Under the pieces are notes generated by a model. The model was not told where the DNA came from, did no database searches, and saw nothing but the letters and a program-made list of their open reading frames with translations. Positions 14,137-20,863 of a DNA stretch of 20,863 bases are shown here, piece by piece (position 1 is the stretch's first letter; every line of letters starts with the position of its first letter). The position numbers and the translations under genes are program-made. Source of the DNA: Gammaproteobacteria bacterium UBA4421 (GTDB lineage Bacteria > Pseudomonadota > Gammaproteobacteria > Pseudomonadales > Azotimanducaceae); NCBI GenBank assembly GCA_002389675.1, contig DGQF01000004.1, positions 1 through 20,863 on the forward strand, read 5' to 3'.

Positions 14137-15724
14137 AAATCAAGGCTACTTGTATCGTATTACGAAGCCAAGCAGACGCGGGTTCTTCCGCCAGAATGAT
14201 GCACACAAACAAACCGACCAATGACGCACTTGCGATACCGAACGCCAAGGCTCCCCTTGCACGAATGATGCCACTGGACTCATAGTTCAGGCTGACCGTA
14301 CCAATGACAGGGAAGCCAACTAAAGACGACAAATCCGATTCATTATGACAAGTCGGTCGGAGTAGAAATTGCAGTAACGCAATGGACGCACCAACACCAA
14401 CAGCAACCACCATAACCGCCAGCAGCAACAGGGGACGATTGGGCGCTGCGGGCTTAATTGAAGCGCGTGGCGGATTGATGATATTAAAAGAAATCACATC
14501 TTTCTCGTCGCCCACGCGGCCAATACGCTCGCGCTCTGTAGACTCAAGCACTTCATTATAAAGCTCTTGGTAATTCTGATAGTCGCGAGTCAAACGAATG
14601 AATTGACTCTCCAAACCGGGTGCTTGATCAACTTCCCCTTTGAGCGCATTTAATCGTTCACTGATTTGATCCATTTCACTATCAATCTCAGCAATTTTCA
14701 CGTTGGAGGCGCTCAATGCGAGTTGAATTTCCACGTAGACAGGATTGGTCGCCGTCGACACCCCATCTGCGAGCGCATCAGTCGCCACCTCGCGCATCTC
14801 TTGATCTAATTGTAGCTGCAGGACTCGAATCTGTTCAGATATCGCAACCACATCGGGATGAATATCGGTCACTCGGAGCAACAAGCCGCGCCGCATACGC
14901 TGTAATTCGTAGATAGTTTGCGAAGTCACATTCCCCGGCACCAACGGAGAATCCGTTGTGCTGCCCGGTTCTGACGGCGCGTAGGGATTTACGTTGCCAA
15001 GCTGTCTTCGCAACTCGTTTCTGCGGGTAGTTTCATTCTTGCGCTGTGATTGATAGTCCTTGAGCAGCTCTTCTTGAACCTGCATTTGCGAGAAATAATC
15101 TGCCCTATCTCCCAAGCTATAAGCCGGATATTGCAGCTTAAACGCCTGCAGTTCAGTTTCGGTTGTCTCCAACAACTCTCGGTAATACCCCAGTTGCTGA
15201 AACAGAAATTCCTGCGTTCGCTCGGTATCGGAGTCCTTCTGCTTAAGCACATCCTCGACAAACGAGTTCAGCATCTCCCTGACAACGTTATAGGCCACTG
15301 TGCGATCGGCGTTTTGATAGCTGATCGTGAACAGGTTTTGCGCCTCTCGGCCACGGCCTGTTGATATATTGATATTTTCCGCCAAACCGTCGAGCATCCG
15401 CTCTTCTTCTTCGGGCGTGACAACACGCGCGTCAAGGTCAGTTTCCCGAGCCACTCTCTCTAGCTGCACCCGACCAAGCATCGCTTGACGGACCAGATAG
15501 ACCCGGCTGGTGACGTTTGGCTCCATACCCAACTGCTGCACTACATCGCGCAATCGGCTATTGGCGTCTACGTAAAACTGCGCATTCGCCTCATATACGT
15601 TCGGCATGAGGTACACGCCAACCCAACCTGCGGTGGATAAAACAGAGGTAACAATCAGCGCCGTCCATTTGTGCGCCCACATACCCCGCATATATCTAAA
15701 TGCCTGCATGACTAATTCGTTCAA
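14135..15724 (-). CDS. XrtA-type polysaccharide chain-length determinant (Wzz/PCP family)
   Basis: This 529-residue polysaccharide co-polymerase is of the PepCTERM_ChnLen (TIGR03007) kind. It controls export and chain length in the inner membrane. TM1 is at about 20-40. A large periplasmic domain with long coiled-coil stretches (about 140-240 and 290-400) follows. A proline-rich motif (INPPRASIKPAAPNRP, about 416-431) runs into TM2 (432-454), and a further hydrophobic segment lies at 490-512. The start is a TTG at 15724 with AGGGA about 9 nt upstream. It keeps the MNELVMQAFRYMRGMW N-terminus that matches the usual family beginning; ATG at 15709 is the alternative and has no visible binding site. 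No C-terminal kinase domain is present, and the usual tyrosine kinase gene does not follow. Confidence 0.88.
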   Translation of the reverse strand: MNELVMQAFRYMRGMWAHKWTALIVTSVLSTAGWVGVYLMPNVYEANAQFYVDANSRLRDVVQQLGMEPNVTSRVYLVRQAMLGRVQLERVARETDLDARVVTPEEEERMLDGLAENINISTGRGREAQNLFTISYQNADRTVAYNVVREMLNSFVEDVLKQKDSDTERTQEFLFQQLGYYRELLETTETELQAFKLQYPAYSLGDRADYFSQMQVQEELLKDYQSQRKNETTRRNELRRQLGNVNPYAPSEPGSTTDSPLVPGNVTSQTIYELQRMRRGLLLRVTDIHPDVVAISEQIRVLQLQLDQEMREVATDALADGVSTATNPVYVEIQLALSASNVKIAEIDSEMDQISERLNALKGEVDQAPGLESQFIRLTRDYQNYQELYNEVLESTERERIGRVGDEKDVISFNIINPPRASIKPAAPNRPLLLLAVMVVAVGVGASIALLQFLLRPTCHNESDLSSLVGFPVIGTVSLNYESSGIIRARGALAFGIASASLVGLFVCIILAEEPASAWLRNTIQVALI

Positions 15725-15838
15725 CGATCTTATTCCCTGAAAAGCGTTTCGCCCGATGAACCAATTATGCCCGATCCGTCCAACACAAGTTCGGATCAGT
15801 TCACAGTTATGAGCCTGACTGCGTCAGATTTTAGAAAA
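15725..15838 (-). promoter_or_regulatory. Probable promoter/operator region of the polysaccharide run
   Basis: This 114-bp gap separates the acyl-CoA dehydrogenase gene from the chain-length gene and is the only substantial non-coding DNA at the head of the polysaccharide genes. It holds GATCCG/CGGATC (15773-15778 and 15792-15797, 13-nt loop), CTGAC/GTCAG (15815-15819 and 15823-15827, 3-nt loop) and, reaching into the stop codon at its right edge, GATTTT/AAAATC (15827-15832 and 15835-15840). A -10-like CATAAT (minus strand, 15764-15769) is present, but I see no good -35 at the right distance. No sigma-54 type GG/GC element of the PrsR-dependent kind was found. Confidence 0.4.
15773..15797. 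repeat. 6-bp inverted repeat, candidate operator
   Basis: GATCCG and CGGATC flank a 13-nt spacer, a dyad spacing compatible with a dimeric regulator. It lies about 50 bp upstream of the TTG start of the chain-length gene and just upstream of a CATAAT -10-like hexamer on the minus strand. Function is inferred from position only. Confidence 0.4.
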
Positions 15839-17053
15839 TCATAAGCCTAGTACCAATTTACTCATGATGTTGCGTTGGATTTCATTTGACCCAGCATAGA
15901 TGCTCACCTTGCGAGTATTAAAATACTCTTGAGCACTACCGTTGGCCTCTACCGGGCCCACCGCTTGGAAGTTATCACCCGGAAAAGGTGTTGATTGATC
16001 AAGCGGACTTGCATAGGTGCCGGTCACTTCCAACGCGAGCTCGGTGACAGCCTGTTGTAATTCGGTGCCTCTCGTTTTTAACATTGAGCTTTCCGGACCG
16101 ACATTTTGTCCCGCTGAGAGTGCACCTAAAATCCGCAACTCAGTGTATTCCATCGAAAGAATCTGCACCTCTACATCATTGAAGCGTCTTTTAAAGTCAT
16201 CTGACTCCCAGTAGGTCCCACCAGTGCTGCTGGGTTGAGCCTGTGCTACCTCTTTAAGGTGCGCCATCGCACCTTTTAGCGCAGGCGAATAGGCGTTTCC
16301 CCGTTCGAATTCAAGCAAATACTTTGCACATGTCCAGCCTTTGCCCTCCTCGCCAACCAAATTCTCTTTGGGCACTTTAACGTCCTCAAAGTAGACCATG
16401 TTGATTTCCTGAAAGCCCTCACCAGGCTGATCCAGCGTCACAATCGGTCTCACTTCAATACCCGGAGTCTTCATGTCGATCAGAATAAAGCTAATTCCCA
16501 ACTGTCGAATACTTTCCTGACTCGTGCGTACTAAACAAAACATCCAGTCCGCATACTGCGCAAGGGTCGTCCAGGTCTTCACCCCATTGACCAGATAATG
16601 ATCCCCTTTATCTTCGGCCTTGGTATTCAACGAGGCCAAGTCCGAGCCTGAGCCTGGCTCTGAGTAGCCCTGACAAAACCAGATATCAGAATTCAATATC
16701 TGCGGCAAAAAGTGCGATTTTTGTTGTTCGGTACCGAACTTCATAATGACCGGCGCTACCATCGTCATACCAAACGGAATCACTCCGGGTGCGCCAACGC
16801 GTGCGCGCTCAAGATCGAAAAGATAACTTTGAGTGGGCGTAAATTTTGCGCCGCCATGCTCTGCAGGCCAGTTGGTCGCGGCCCAACCTTTTTCCGCAAG
16901 CCGCTTTTGCCAGGCGACCAAATCTTCTTTAGACAAGCGTCCTTGTGCGCTGCGGGCCTGTTTGTCGCGCATTTCCTGCGGCCATGCGTCCACCAACCAA
17001 TCTCTTACTTCTTGTTGAAACAGTCGGTCATCTTCGTTAAAACTCAAGTCCAC
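15839..17053 (-). CDS. Acyl-CoA dehydrogenase family protein
   Basis: This 404-residue FAD-dependent acyl-CoA dehydrogenase has an N-terminal helical domain (about 1-120), then the flavin-binding region with GYSEPGSGSDLASL (129-142) and NGVKTWTT (156-163). The C-terminal helical domain ends with YAGSNEIQRNIM. At the MCAD catalytic-glutamate position (YEG in many relatives) it has Ala387. Glu250 in LLEFERGN sits where isovaleryl- and long-chain-type enzymes keep their base, and is the likely catalytic residue. The start is GTG at 17053 with AGGG 8 nt upstream, giving the MDLSFNEDD start usual for the family. The substrate is unknown; PimC-like or steroid-side-chain-like enzymes are possible relatives. 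It is co-directional with, but probably not functionally tied to, the polysaccharide genes. Confidence 0.9.
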   Translation of the reverse strand: MDLSFNEDDRLFQQEVRDWLVDAWPQEMRDKQARSAQGRLSKEDLVAWQKRLAEKGWAATNWPAEHGGAKFTPTQSYLFDLERARVGAPGVIPFGMTMVAPVIMKFGTEQQKSHFLPQILNSDIWFCQGYSEPGSGSDLASLNTKAEDKGDHYLVNGVKTWTTLAQYADWMFCLVRTSQESIRQLGISFILIDMKTPGIEVRPIVTLDQPGEGFQEINMVYFEDVKVPKENLVGEEGKGWTCAKYLLEFERGNAYSPALKGAMAHLKEVAQAQPSSTGGTYWESDDFKRRFNDVEVQILSMEYTELRILGALSAGQNVGPESSMLKTRGTELQQAVTELALEVTGTYASPLDQSTPFPGDNFQAVGPVEANGSAQEYFNTRKVSIYAGSNEIQRNIMSKLVLGL

Positions 17054-17154
17054 AGCTTAGGCCCTACACGGTTACTAGTATCAAGATTCTAAAGAAATGG
17101 CCGTCATTGCACTAGTCATTTTCTACGCTCAAACTACGCTCGTCCGACAGCAGC

Positions 17155-17160
17155 TATAAT
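17155..17160 (+). promoter_or_regulatory. Consensus -10 hexamer upstream of the sulfotransferase-like gene
   Basis: A perfect TATAAT lies 14 bp before the ATG at 17175, inside the 121-bp divergent gap. No good -35 sits 16-18 bp upstream. If used, transcription would start only about 8 nt before the ATG, giving a nearly leaderless message, so this is weak evidence. Confidence 0.25.
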
Positions 17161-17174
17161 TATTGGGTGACGCC

Positions 17175-17897
17175 ATGACAGCAAAAGTAAAAATTTATGG
17201 CGAGAGACACACCAACACAAACTATCTGAGCCATTTGATCCGGTTGAACCTCGAAGTCGGGCTCGTGCCAGGCGTATGCCCAACCTACGTCCGTGCACTA
17301 GAACGATGGCTACGCGCACCTTCTTTGCGAGATCGATACTTCGCGCGCACCTACTCAAAGAATCTAGGCTGGAAACACTGTGCCGTTGCGCTCCAGCAGC
17401 ATCCTGCAGAGGTTTGCTTCATTACCTTAACTAAAAATCCCTACGCATGGCTTTTGTCCATGTTTCGGCGGCCCTACCACCTGAGCAGCGCAGCGCCGAC
17501 CTTTGAGGAATTCCTTCAAACCCCTTGGCCAACTGCGGGACGCGATAACCTACAATCACTGGTGCGCAATCCCGTTGAACTATGGAATCTAAAAAATCAG
17601 AGCTACCGGAACCTACCATCCTCACAGACCCTTTACCTGACATCTGAGGAGACGCTAATGGACCCGGAGCGAGTAATTAGTGATATCGCTGCCAAAACAA
17701 ATGCGTTAAAAAAACAGATCACTTTCTTAAATCGTGAGCCATCGACAAAGAAAAACACGGACAAAGATCGCGCCTACTACACTGACTATTATCTCAACCA
17801 ACGATGGCGCGCGGAGCTATCAGACAAAGCCGTCTCACTGATCAACGCCAGCGTTGACAAATCCCTGATGCAACAATACCGCTATGAGCTCGTCTGA
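17175..17897 (+). CDS. Sulfotransferase-like protein
   Basis: This 240-residue cytoplasmic protein resembles the small bacterial sulfotransferase family. GERHTNTNYL (9-18) fits the 5'-phosphosulfate loop, and KNPYAWLLSMFRRPYH (87-102) fits the region binding the 3'-phosphate of PAPS. Such enzymes move sulfate from PAPS to a hydroxyl on a sugar or other acceptor. The start is the ATG at 17175 with GGGTGA 4 nt upstream; a TTG at 17163 would add four residues. It is on the opposite strand between two acyl-CoA dehydrogenase genes, whose orientation it interrupts, and it converges with the second (17-bp gap). It could act on the neighbouring polysaccharide, but that is inference, and the family call is moderate. 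Confidence 0.66.
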   Translation: MTAKVKIYGERHTNTNYLSHLIRLNLEVGLVPGVCPTYVRALERWLRAPSLRDRYFARTYSKNLGWKHCAVALQQHPAEVCFITLTKNPYAWLLSMFRRPYHLSSAAPTFEEFLQTPWPTAGRDNLQSLVRNPVELWNLKNQSYRNLPSSQTLYLTSEETLMDPERVISDIAAKTNALKKQITFLNREPSTKKNTDKDRAYYTDYYLNQRWRAELSDKAVSLINASVDKSLMQQYRYELV

Positions 17898-17914
17898 TTG
17901 GCAGCTCAATGGAT

Positions 17915-19495
17915 TCACCTCTTGGTCTGATCAACCAGCGCTTTTCCTACCACGCGCACCGCAAGGGTCTCTTCAGCACCTTCAAATATTGAAAGCACAC
18001 GCGCATCTACAAAATAACGACTCACCGCAGTTTCTTCGGCGTAACCCATGCCACCGTGCATCTGCAGCGCTTCTCGAGTAACCCACTCGGCTGCACGGCA
18101 AGCAATGAGTTTGACCAAGCTGGCTTCCATGGCACCCTCACCTCGATCCATCATGTGCGCAACTTCATGCGTAAAAGCCCGGCAAGCGGAGATATTTGCC
18201 GCCATTTTGGCCACTTTTGCCAAACTCAGCGGGTAATGGGCAACCGCATGCCCAAAAACTTTGCGGTCGCTCGCGTACTGAACCGCATCGTCGTATGCCG
18301 CACGCATCAGACCACACGCTCGGGCCGCGGTCTGCAGGCGTCCGCCCATAAAACCGCGCATTGTAAAATAAAATCCTTTACCTCTACCCGCTTGCTCACC
18401 AATTAAGTTTTCGTCAGATACAAAAAAATCATCATAAAACATTTCAAAAGAATGCATCCCGCGGTAACCCAAGGTGGCAATCGCGCGGCCGGTCATCTTG
18501 CCGCCATTGGCTTGCACATGCTCAATTGAATGCCCATCGGTTTCAGGTTTTTCAACCACAAATAAAGATAGTCCCTTGTGCGCAGGGTGCGCCTGGGGCT
18601 CGGTGCGCGCTAACACCAATATGTAGCCTGCCTTTCCGGCGAAGGTGCACCAAGTCTTACCACCGTTTAGCAACCAACCCCCCTCTGTTTGAGTCGCCCG
18701 TAATGCCACCGAGGCTACATCTGAGCCTGTATTGGGTTCCGTGACTGATATGGCGCACAGCGGTGATCCAGCAGCAATCCCCGGCAGCCAACGTGACTGT
18801 TGCTCAGGTGTCCCTCCGTCCATGATCGCTCGCGCCATTATCTCCGGCCGAGTAATTAGACTCCCCGCTGCGGCGAGCGAGCCTCTGGAAAGTTCCTCCG
18901 TGACGATGACCATACCAACACTGTCTTCATGATCGTCTGGCTTAAGGCCACCAAATCGCTCCGGAACTGACAACCCAAAACAACCCATCTCCCGCAAAGG
19001 ATTTAAGATGCTGTCAGGCACGATAAGGTCTTGACGATGAATTTCTTCGGCCAACGGGGTCACCACATCATCGGTGAACGCCTGAAACGTATCACGAATA
19101 ATTTTTTGTGATTCGTTCAGCGGCTGATCAGGAATGCCACCATCCAGTAATGCTCTGCCAAGTTCCGCTATGGCTTGGGGATTAAGCTGCGCCTCAACAC
19201 TATTGAGCGCCGGAATCTCATCGACATCCAGCCCATAGCTTTTCGGTCGAAGTGCTAAACGCGCGCTGATACTCGCTATCGTTTCTGCTTCGTAATATGC
19301 CGCTAGAGGTTTTAATACGGCACCACCGTGTGCAGCGGCGAGTCTGTTAAGCGCCTGCGCTGAATGCAGCTCTGCCTGCGAAAACGTCAGGTCATAAAGT
19401 TCGATTTGCTCGACATCTAAATCGCCGCGCAAGTGAGCCGCCGCCTCATCAAGCAGAATTCGCAATCGGTCTAGCACGTCAGAATGGTCTTCCAT
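17915..19495 (-). CDS. Acyl-CoA dehydrogenase, (2S)-methylsuccinyl-CoA dehydrogenase-like
   Basis: This protein of about 526 residues is an FAD-dependent acyl-CoA dehydrogenase. It has an extra N-terminal domain of about 120 residues before the standard fold, the layout and length of (2S)-methylsuccinyl-CoA dehydrogenase (Mcd). Motifs include TEELSRG, SVTEPNTGSDVAS, NGGKTWCT, LGYRGMHSFEM, GGRLQTAARACG, QMHGGMGYAEE and IFEGAEE, where the Glu (505 from this start) is at the MCAD catalytic position. I choose the ATG at 19495 because the N-terminus from there fits relatives; a longer frame begins at a TTG (19552). Neither start has a clear ribosome binding site. Mcd acts in the ethylmalonyl-CoA pathway, but no other gene of that pathway is nearby, so a different branched or dicarboxylic acyl-CoA substrate is quite possible. 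Confidence 0.86.
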   Translation of the reverse strand: MEDHSDVLDRLRILLDEAAAHLRGDLDVEQIELYDLTFSQAELHSAQALNRLAAAHGGAVLKPLAAYYEAETIASISARLALRPKSYGLDVDEIPALNSVEAQLNPQAIAELGRALLDGGIPDQPLNESQKIIRDTFQAFTDDVVTPLAEEIHRQDLIVPDSILNPLREMGCFGLSVPERFGGLKPDDHEDSVGMVIVTEELSRGSLAAAGSLITRPEIMARAIMDGGTPEQQSRWLPGIAAGSPLCAISVTEPNTGSDVASVALRATQTEGGWLLNGGKTWCTFAGKAGYILVLARTEPQAHPAHKGLSLFVVEKPETDGHSIEHVQANGGKMTGRAIATLGYRGMHSFEMFYDDFFVSDENLIGEQAGRGKGFYFTMRGFMGGRLQTAARACGLMRAAYDDAVQYASDRKVFGHAVAHYPLSLAKVAKMAANISACRAFTHEVAHMMDRGEGAMEASLVKLIACRAAEWVTREALQMHGGMGYAEETAVSRYFVDARVLSIFEGAEETLAVRVVGKALVDQTKR

Positions 19496-19739
19496 ATTTT
19501 GTTCAACAGTTTTTGCAGCGCAGCAGTCTACCTGATGTCGCCCACCATCCAAATATCACAGCCCTAAAGATTGTTAAACAAACTTATCGTTGCTCCCGAG
19601 CGGAACCTTTGATCAACCGAAATCGGGCGCACTTGATGGTTTACAGCCAGTCAATGCGCCACCAGAGGGAGAAATCTGTTCCGGTCTCATTCGCTTGCTG
19701 TATCATTACTTATGACCCCTTTGAGAGAGCTTCAGCGTC
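19496..19739. promoter_or_regulatory. Divergent intergenic region between dehydrogenase and hemF
   Basis: This gap must hold the promoters of hemF (plus) and of the dehydrogenase gene (minus). I see a short dyad TTGTTAAACAA at 19571-19581 and a purine-rich GAGAGAG at 19723-19729, 10 nt before the hemF ATG, that could serve as its ribosome binding site. Possible hemF promoter elements (TTCCGG, 16 bp, TATCAT) are weak matches. No RNA gene or riboswitch was recognised. Confidence 0.4.
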
Positions 19740-20651
19740 ATGCAAACCCGTGAGTCGGTACTTCGCGTTCGCGAATATTTCATTGAACTGCAAACCACCA
19801 TCTGTAACGCGCTCGCTGAAGCCGACGGCACAGCAACTTTTAGCTTAAAACCGATACAGACGCCCAACGGAGGGCTAGCCCAACCCAGAGTGCTCGCCGG
19901 AGGGCAACATATCGAAAAAGCCGCCGTGCAGTTCACTCACTCAGTGGGCGATGCGCTTCCCGCCGCGGCGACGGAGCGTAACCCGCATCTGGCGGGCGCG
20001 CCGTTTCAAGCCACTGCTATTTCGATGATTGTGCATCCAACGAACCCTATGGTCCCGACCACTCACATGAACCTACGCTTTTTCATCGTCGATGTTGATG
20101 AGCCGGTTTGGTATTTCGGCGGCGGCTATGACTTAACACCTTATTACGGCAATCAGCAAGATTGTGTGCACTGGCATGAAACGGCCTCGATGGCAACGGG
20201 GGATCACTACCCCAAACTCAAGGCGCAATGTGATGAATACTTCTATCTAGGGCATCGTCAGGAGTGCCGAGGCATCGGCGGAATATTTTTTGACGATTGG
20301 ACCGACGGCGGCTTTGAAGCAAGCCTGAAATTTGTTCAACAGGTAGGTAACTCACTGCTGCCCGCATACCTGCCTATTTTTGAAGCGCGTAAACTCGAGC
20401 CCTTTACCGAACAGGAAAAGGACTTTCAGCTCTATCGCAGAGGGCGCTATGCCGAGTTTAATCTTGCAATAGACAGAGGCACCAAATATGGCTTGCAGTC
20501 CGGAAGGCGCATCGAATCTGTGCTGGCGTCTCTACCGCCCGTAGTTAAGTGGGTTTACGACTATCAGGCGCCACCCGGGTCCAAAGAAGCGCAGCTGACC
20601 GACTACTATTTGAAGCCAAAGGATTGGCTTGCGCCAAACCTTGCCCCCTGA
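19740..20651 (+). CDS. hemF: Oxygen-dependent coproporphyrinogen III oxidase
   Basis: This 303-residue cytoplasmic enzyme of haem synthesis decarboxylates coproporphyrinogen III to protoporphyrinogen IX using O2. The length matches the family (about 300 residues). Family motifs run in order: HPTNPMVPTTHMNLRFF (99-115), WYFGGGYDLTPYY (124-136), GIGGIFFDDW (178-187), YRRGRYAEFNLAIDRGTKYG (232-251), and PPGSKEAQLTDYYLKPKDW (278-296) near the C-terminus. All are intact, so the gene looks functional. The ATG at 19740 has GAGAGAG 10 nt upstream. It stands alone on the plus strand, divergent from the Mcd-like gene and convergent with the BON-domain gene (17-bp gap). Its presence shows that the host makes haem aerobically. 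Confidence 0.97.
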   Translation: MQTRESVLRVREYFIELQTTICNALAEADGTATFSLKPIQTPNGGLAQPRVLAGGQHIEKAAVQFTHSVGDALPAAATERNPHLAGAPFQATAISMIVHPTNPMVPTTHMNLRFFIVDVDEPVWYFGGGYDLTPYYGNQQDCVHWHETASMATGDHYPKLKAQCDEYFYLGHRQECRGIGGIFFDDWTDGGFEASLKFVQQVGNSLLPAYLPIFEARKLEPFTEQEKDFQLYRRGRYAEFNLAIDRGTKYGLQSGRRIESVLASLPPVVKWVYDYQAPPGSKEAQLTDYYLKPKDWLAPNLAP

Positions 20652-20668
20652 GAGAGCGGCCTGACCCA

Positions 20669-20863
20669 TTAATCTACTTGCTTTGGCACAAGCGTCAGTC
20701 GATCTTCGACCGTCACCACCCCTTTGACACCCTGCGCAAGTGAGATAGCTTTGGACCGTGCCAGCTGTGTTGACACTCGGCCGTATAGCGAAACCACTCC
20801 CCTGTCGACCTCAACATTGACCGGCCAAGCGGCCACATCGTCGTCACGTATCAGCCCTGATTT
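20669..20863 (-). CDS. BON-domain protein, C-terminal part (cut by window edge)
   Basis: An open frame on the minus strand enters from the right edge and stops at a TAA (20671-20669), giving 64 visible residues. The sequence VEVDRGVVSLYGRVST followed by ARSKAISLAQGVKGVVTVED fits a BON (OsmY/phospholipid-binding) domain, with the usual glycine in V-x-L-x-G and the closing GV-x-x-V. BON proteins are usually periplasmic and associated with the outer membrane or stress; the missing N-terminus would show whether there is a signal peptide and a second BON domain. The gene converges on hemF, and no terminator hairpin is seen in the 17 bp between them. Confidence 0.75.
   Translation of the reverse strand, partial: KSGLIRDDDVAAWPVNVEVDRGVVSLYGRVSTQLARSKAISLAQGVKGVVTVEDRLTLVPKQVD

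Noticed and set aside
15725..15838. Search for a sigma-54/PrsR-type promoter in front of the chain-length gene
   Set aside because: No GG-N10-GC element matching the sigma-54 consensus was found on the minus strand.
19609..19616. TTGATCAA upstream of hemF, considered as an FNR/Anr site
   Set aside because: The FNR/Anr box needs a 4-nt spacer between the TTGAT and ATCAA halves; this is a compact 8-bp palindrome without it.
19712..19753. Thirteen-codon ATG frame overlapping the hemF start, considered as a leader peptide
   Set aside because: Very short, no hairpins or regulatory codons nearby; overlap with the hemF ATG is easily by chance.
1..20863. CRISPR arrays, insertion sequences, tRNA/rRNA genes and PEP-CTERM substrate proteins
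   Set aside because: No regularly spaced repeats, transposase frames, tRNA-like cloverleaf or short C-terminal PEP-plus-membrane-plus-basic-tail protein was recognised in the non-coding gaps or genes.

Overview
The window looks like a chromosomal segment of a marine-type gammaproteobacterium. The clues are an exosortase A (XrtA) polysaccharide locus with an EpsI-fused exosortase, an oxygen-dependent coproporphyrinogen oxidase (HemF) and two divergent acyl-CoA dehydrogenases. That mix recalls Halieaceae/Cellvibrionales-like bacteria, but the assignment is an inference from gene content, and no rRNA, tRNA or marker gene in the window fixes it.

About 15.5 kb on the minus strand (15724 down to 210) is one long run of co-directional genes, mostly joined by 4-base start/stop overlaps or gaps of a few bases. 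In transcription order they are: a Wzz-like chain-length determinant of the XrtA type; exosortase A fused to EpsI; a possible 50-residue Cys-rich small ORF; a FemAB/BcsL-like GNAT acyltransferase; a glycosyltransferase; a TIGR03087-type (Stp1-like) glycosyltransferase; a large PcRGLX/YetA-like carbohydrate-active protein; a GT4 glycosyltransferase; a hexapeptide-repeat acyltransferase; an AsnB-like amidotransferase of the XrtA type; an O-antigen-ligase-like membrane protein; and a final GT4 glycosyltransferase. Together they would assemble, decorate (acyl and amide groups), measure and ligate or polymerise an exopolysaccharide. XrtA would process and anchor PEP-CTERM proteins at the envelope. 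No PEP-CTERM substrate lies in the window. The usual companions of an XrtA locus (tyrosine autokinase, ATPase, polysaccharide deacetylase, Wza-type exporter, initiating sugar transferase, PrsK/PrsR) are also absent here, so the locus is either split or reduced.

Upstream of this run are two minus-strand acyl-CoA dehydrogenases: a 404-residue enzyme, and an enzyme of about 526 residues resembling (2S)-methylsuccinyl-CoA dehydrogenase. Between them, on the opposite strand, is a small sulfotransferase-like gene. Next comes hemF on the plus strand, and the right edge cuts a minus-strand BON-domain gene of which only the C-terminal 64 residues are visible.

Intergenic DNA is scarce. The 114 bp in front of the polysaccharide genes hold three inverted repeats and are the best place for the operon promoter or operator. 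The first 209 bp, downstream of the last glycosyltransferase, hold a perfect 16-bp AT palindrome and a separate 9-bp inverted repeat. No CRISPR array, insertion sequence, tRNA or rRNA was seen.
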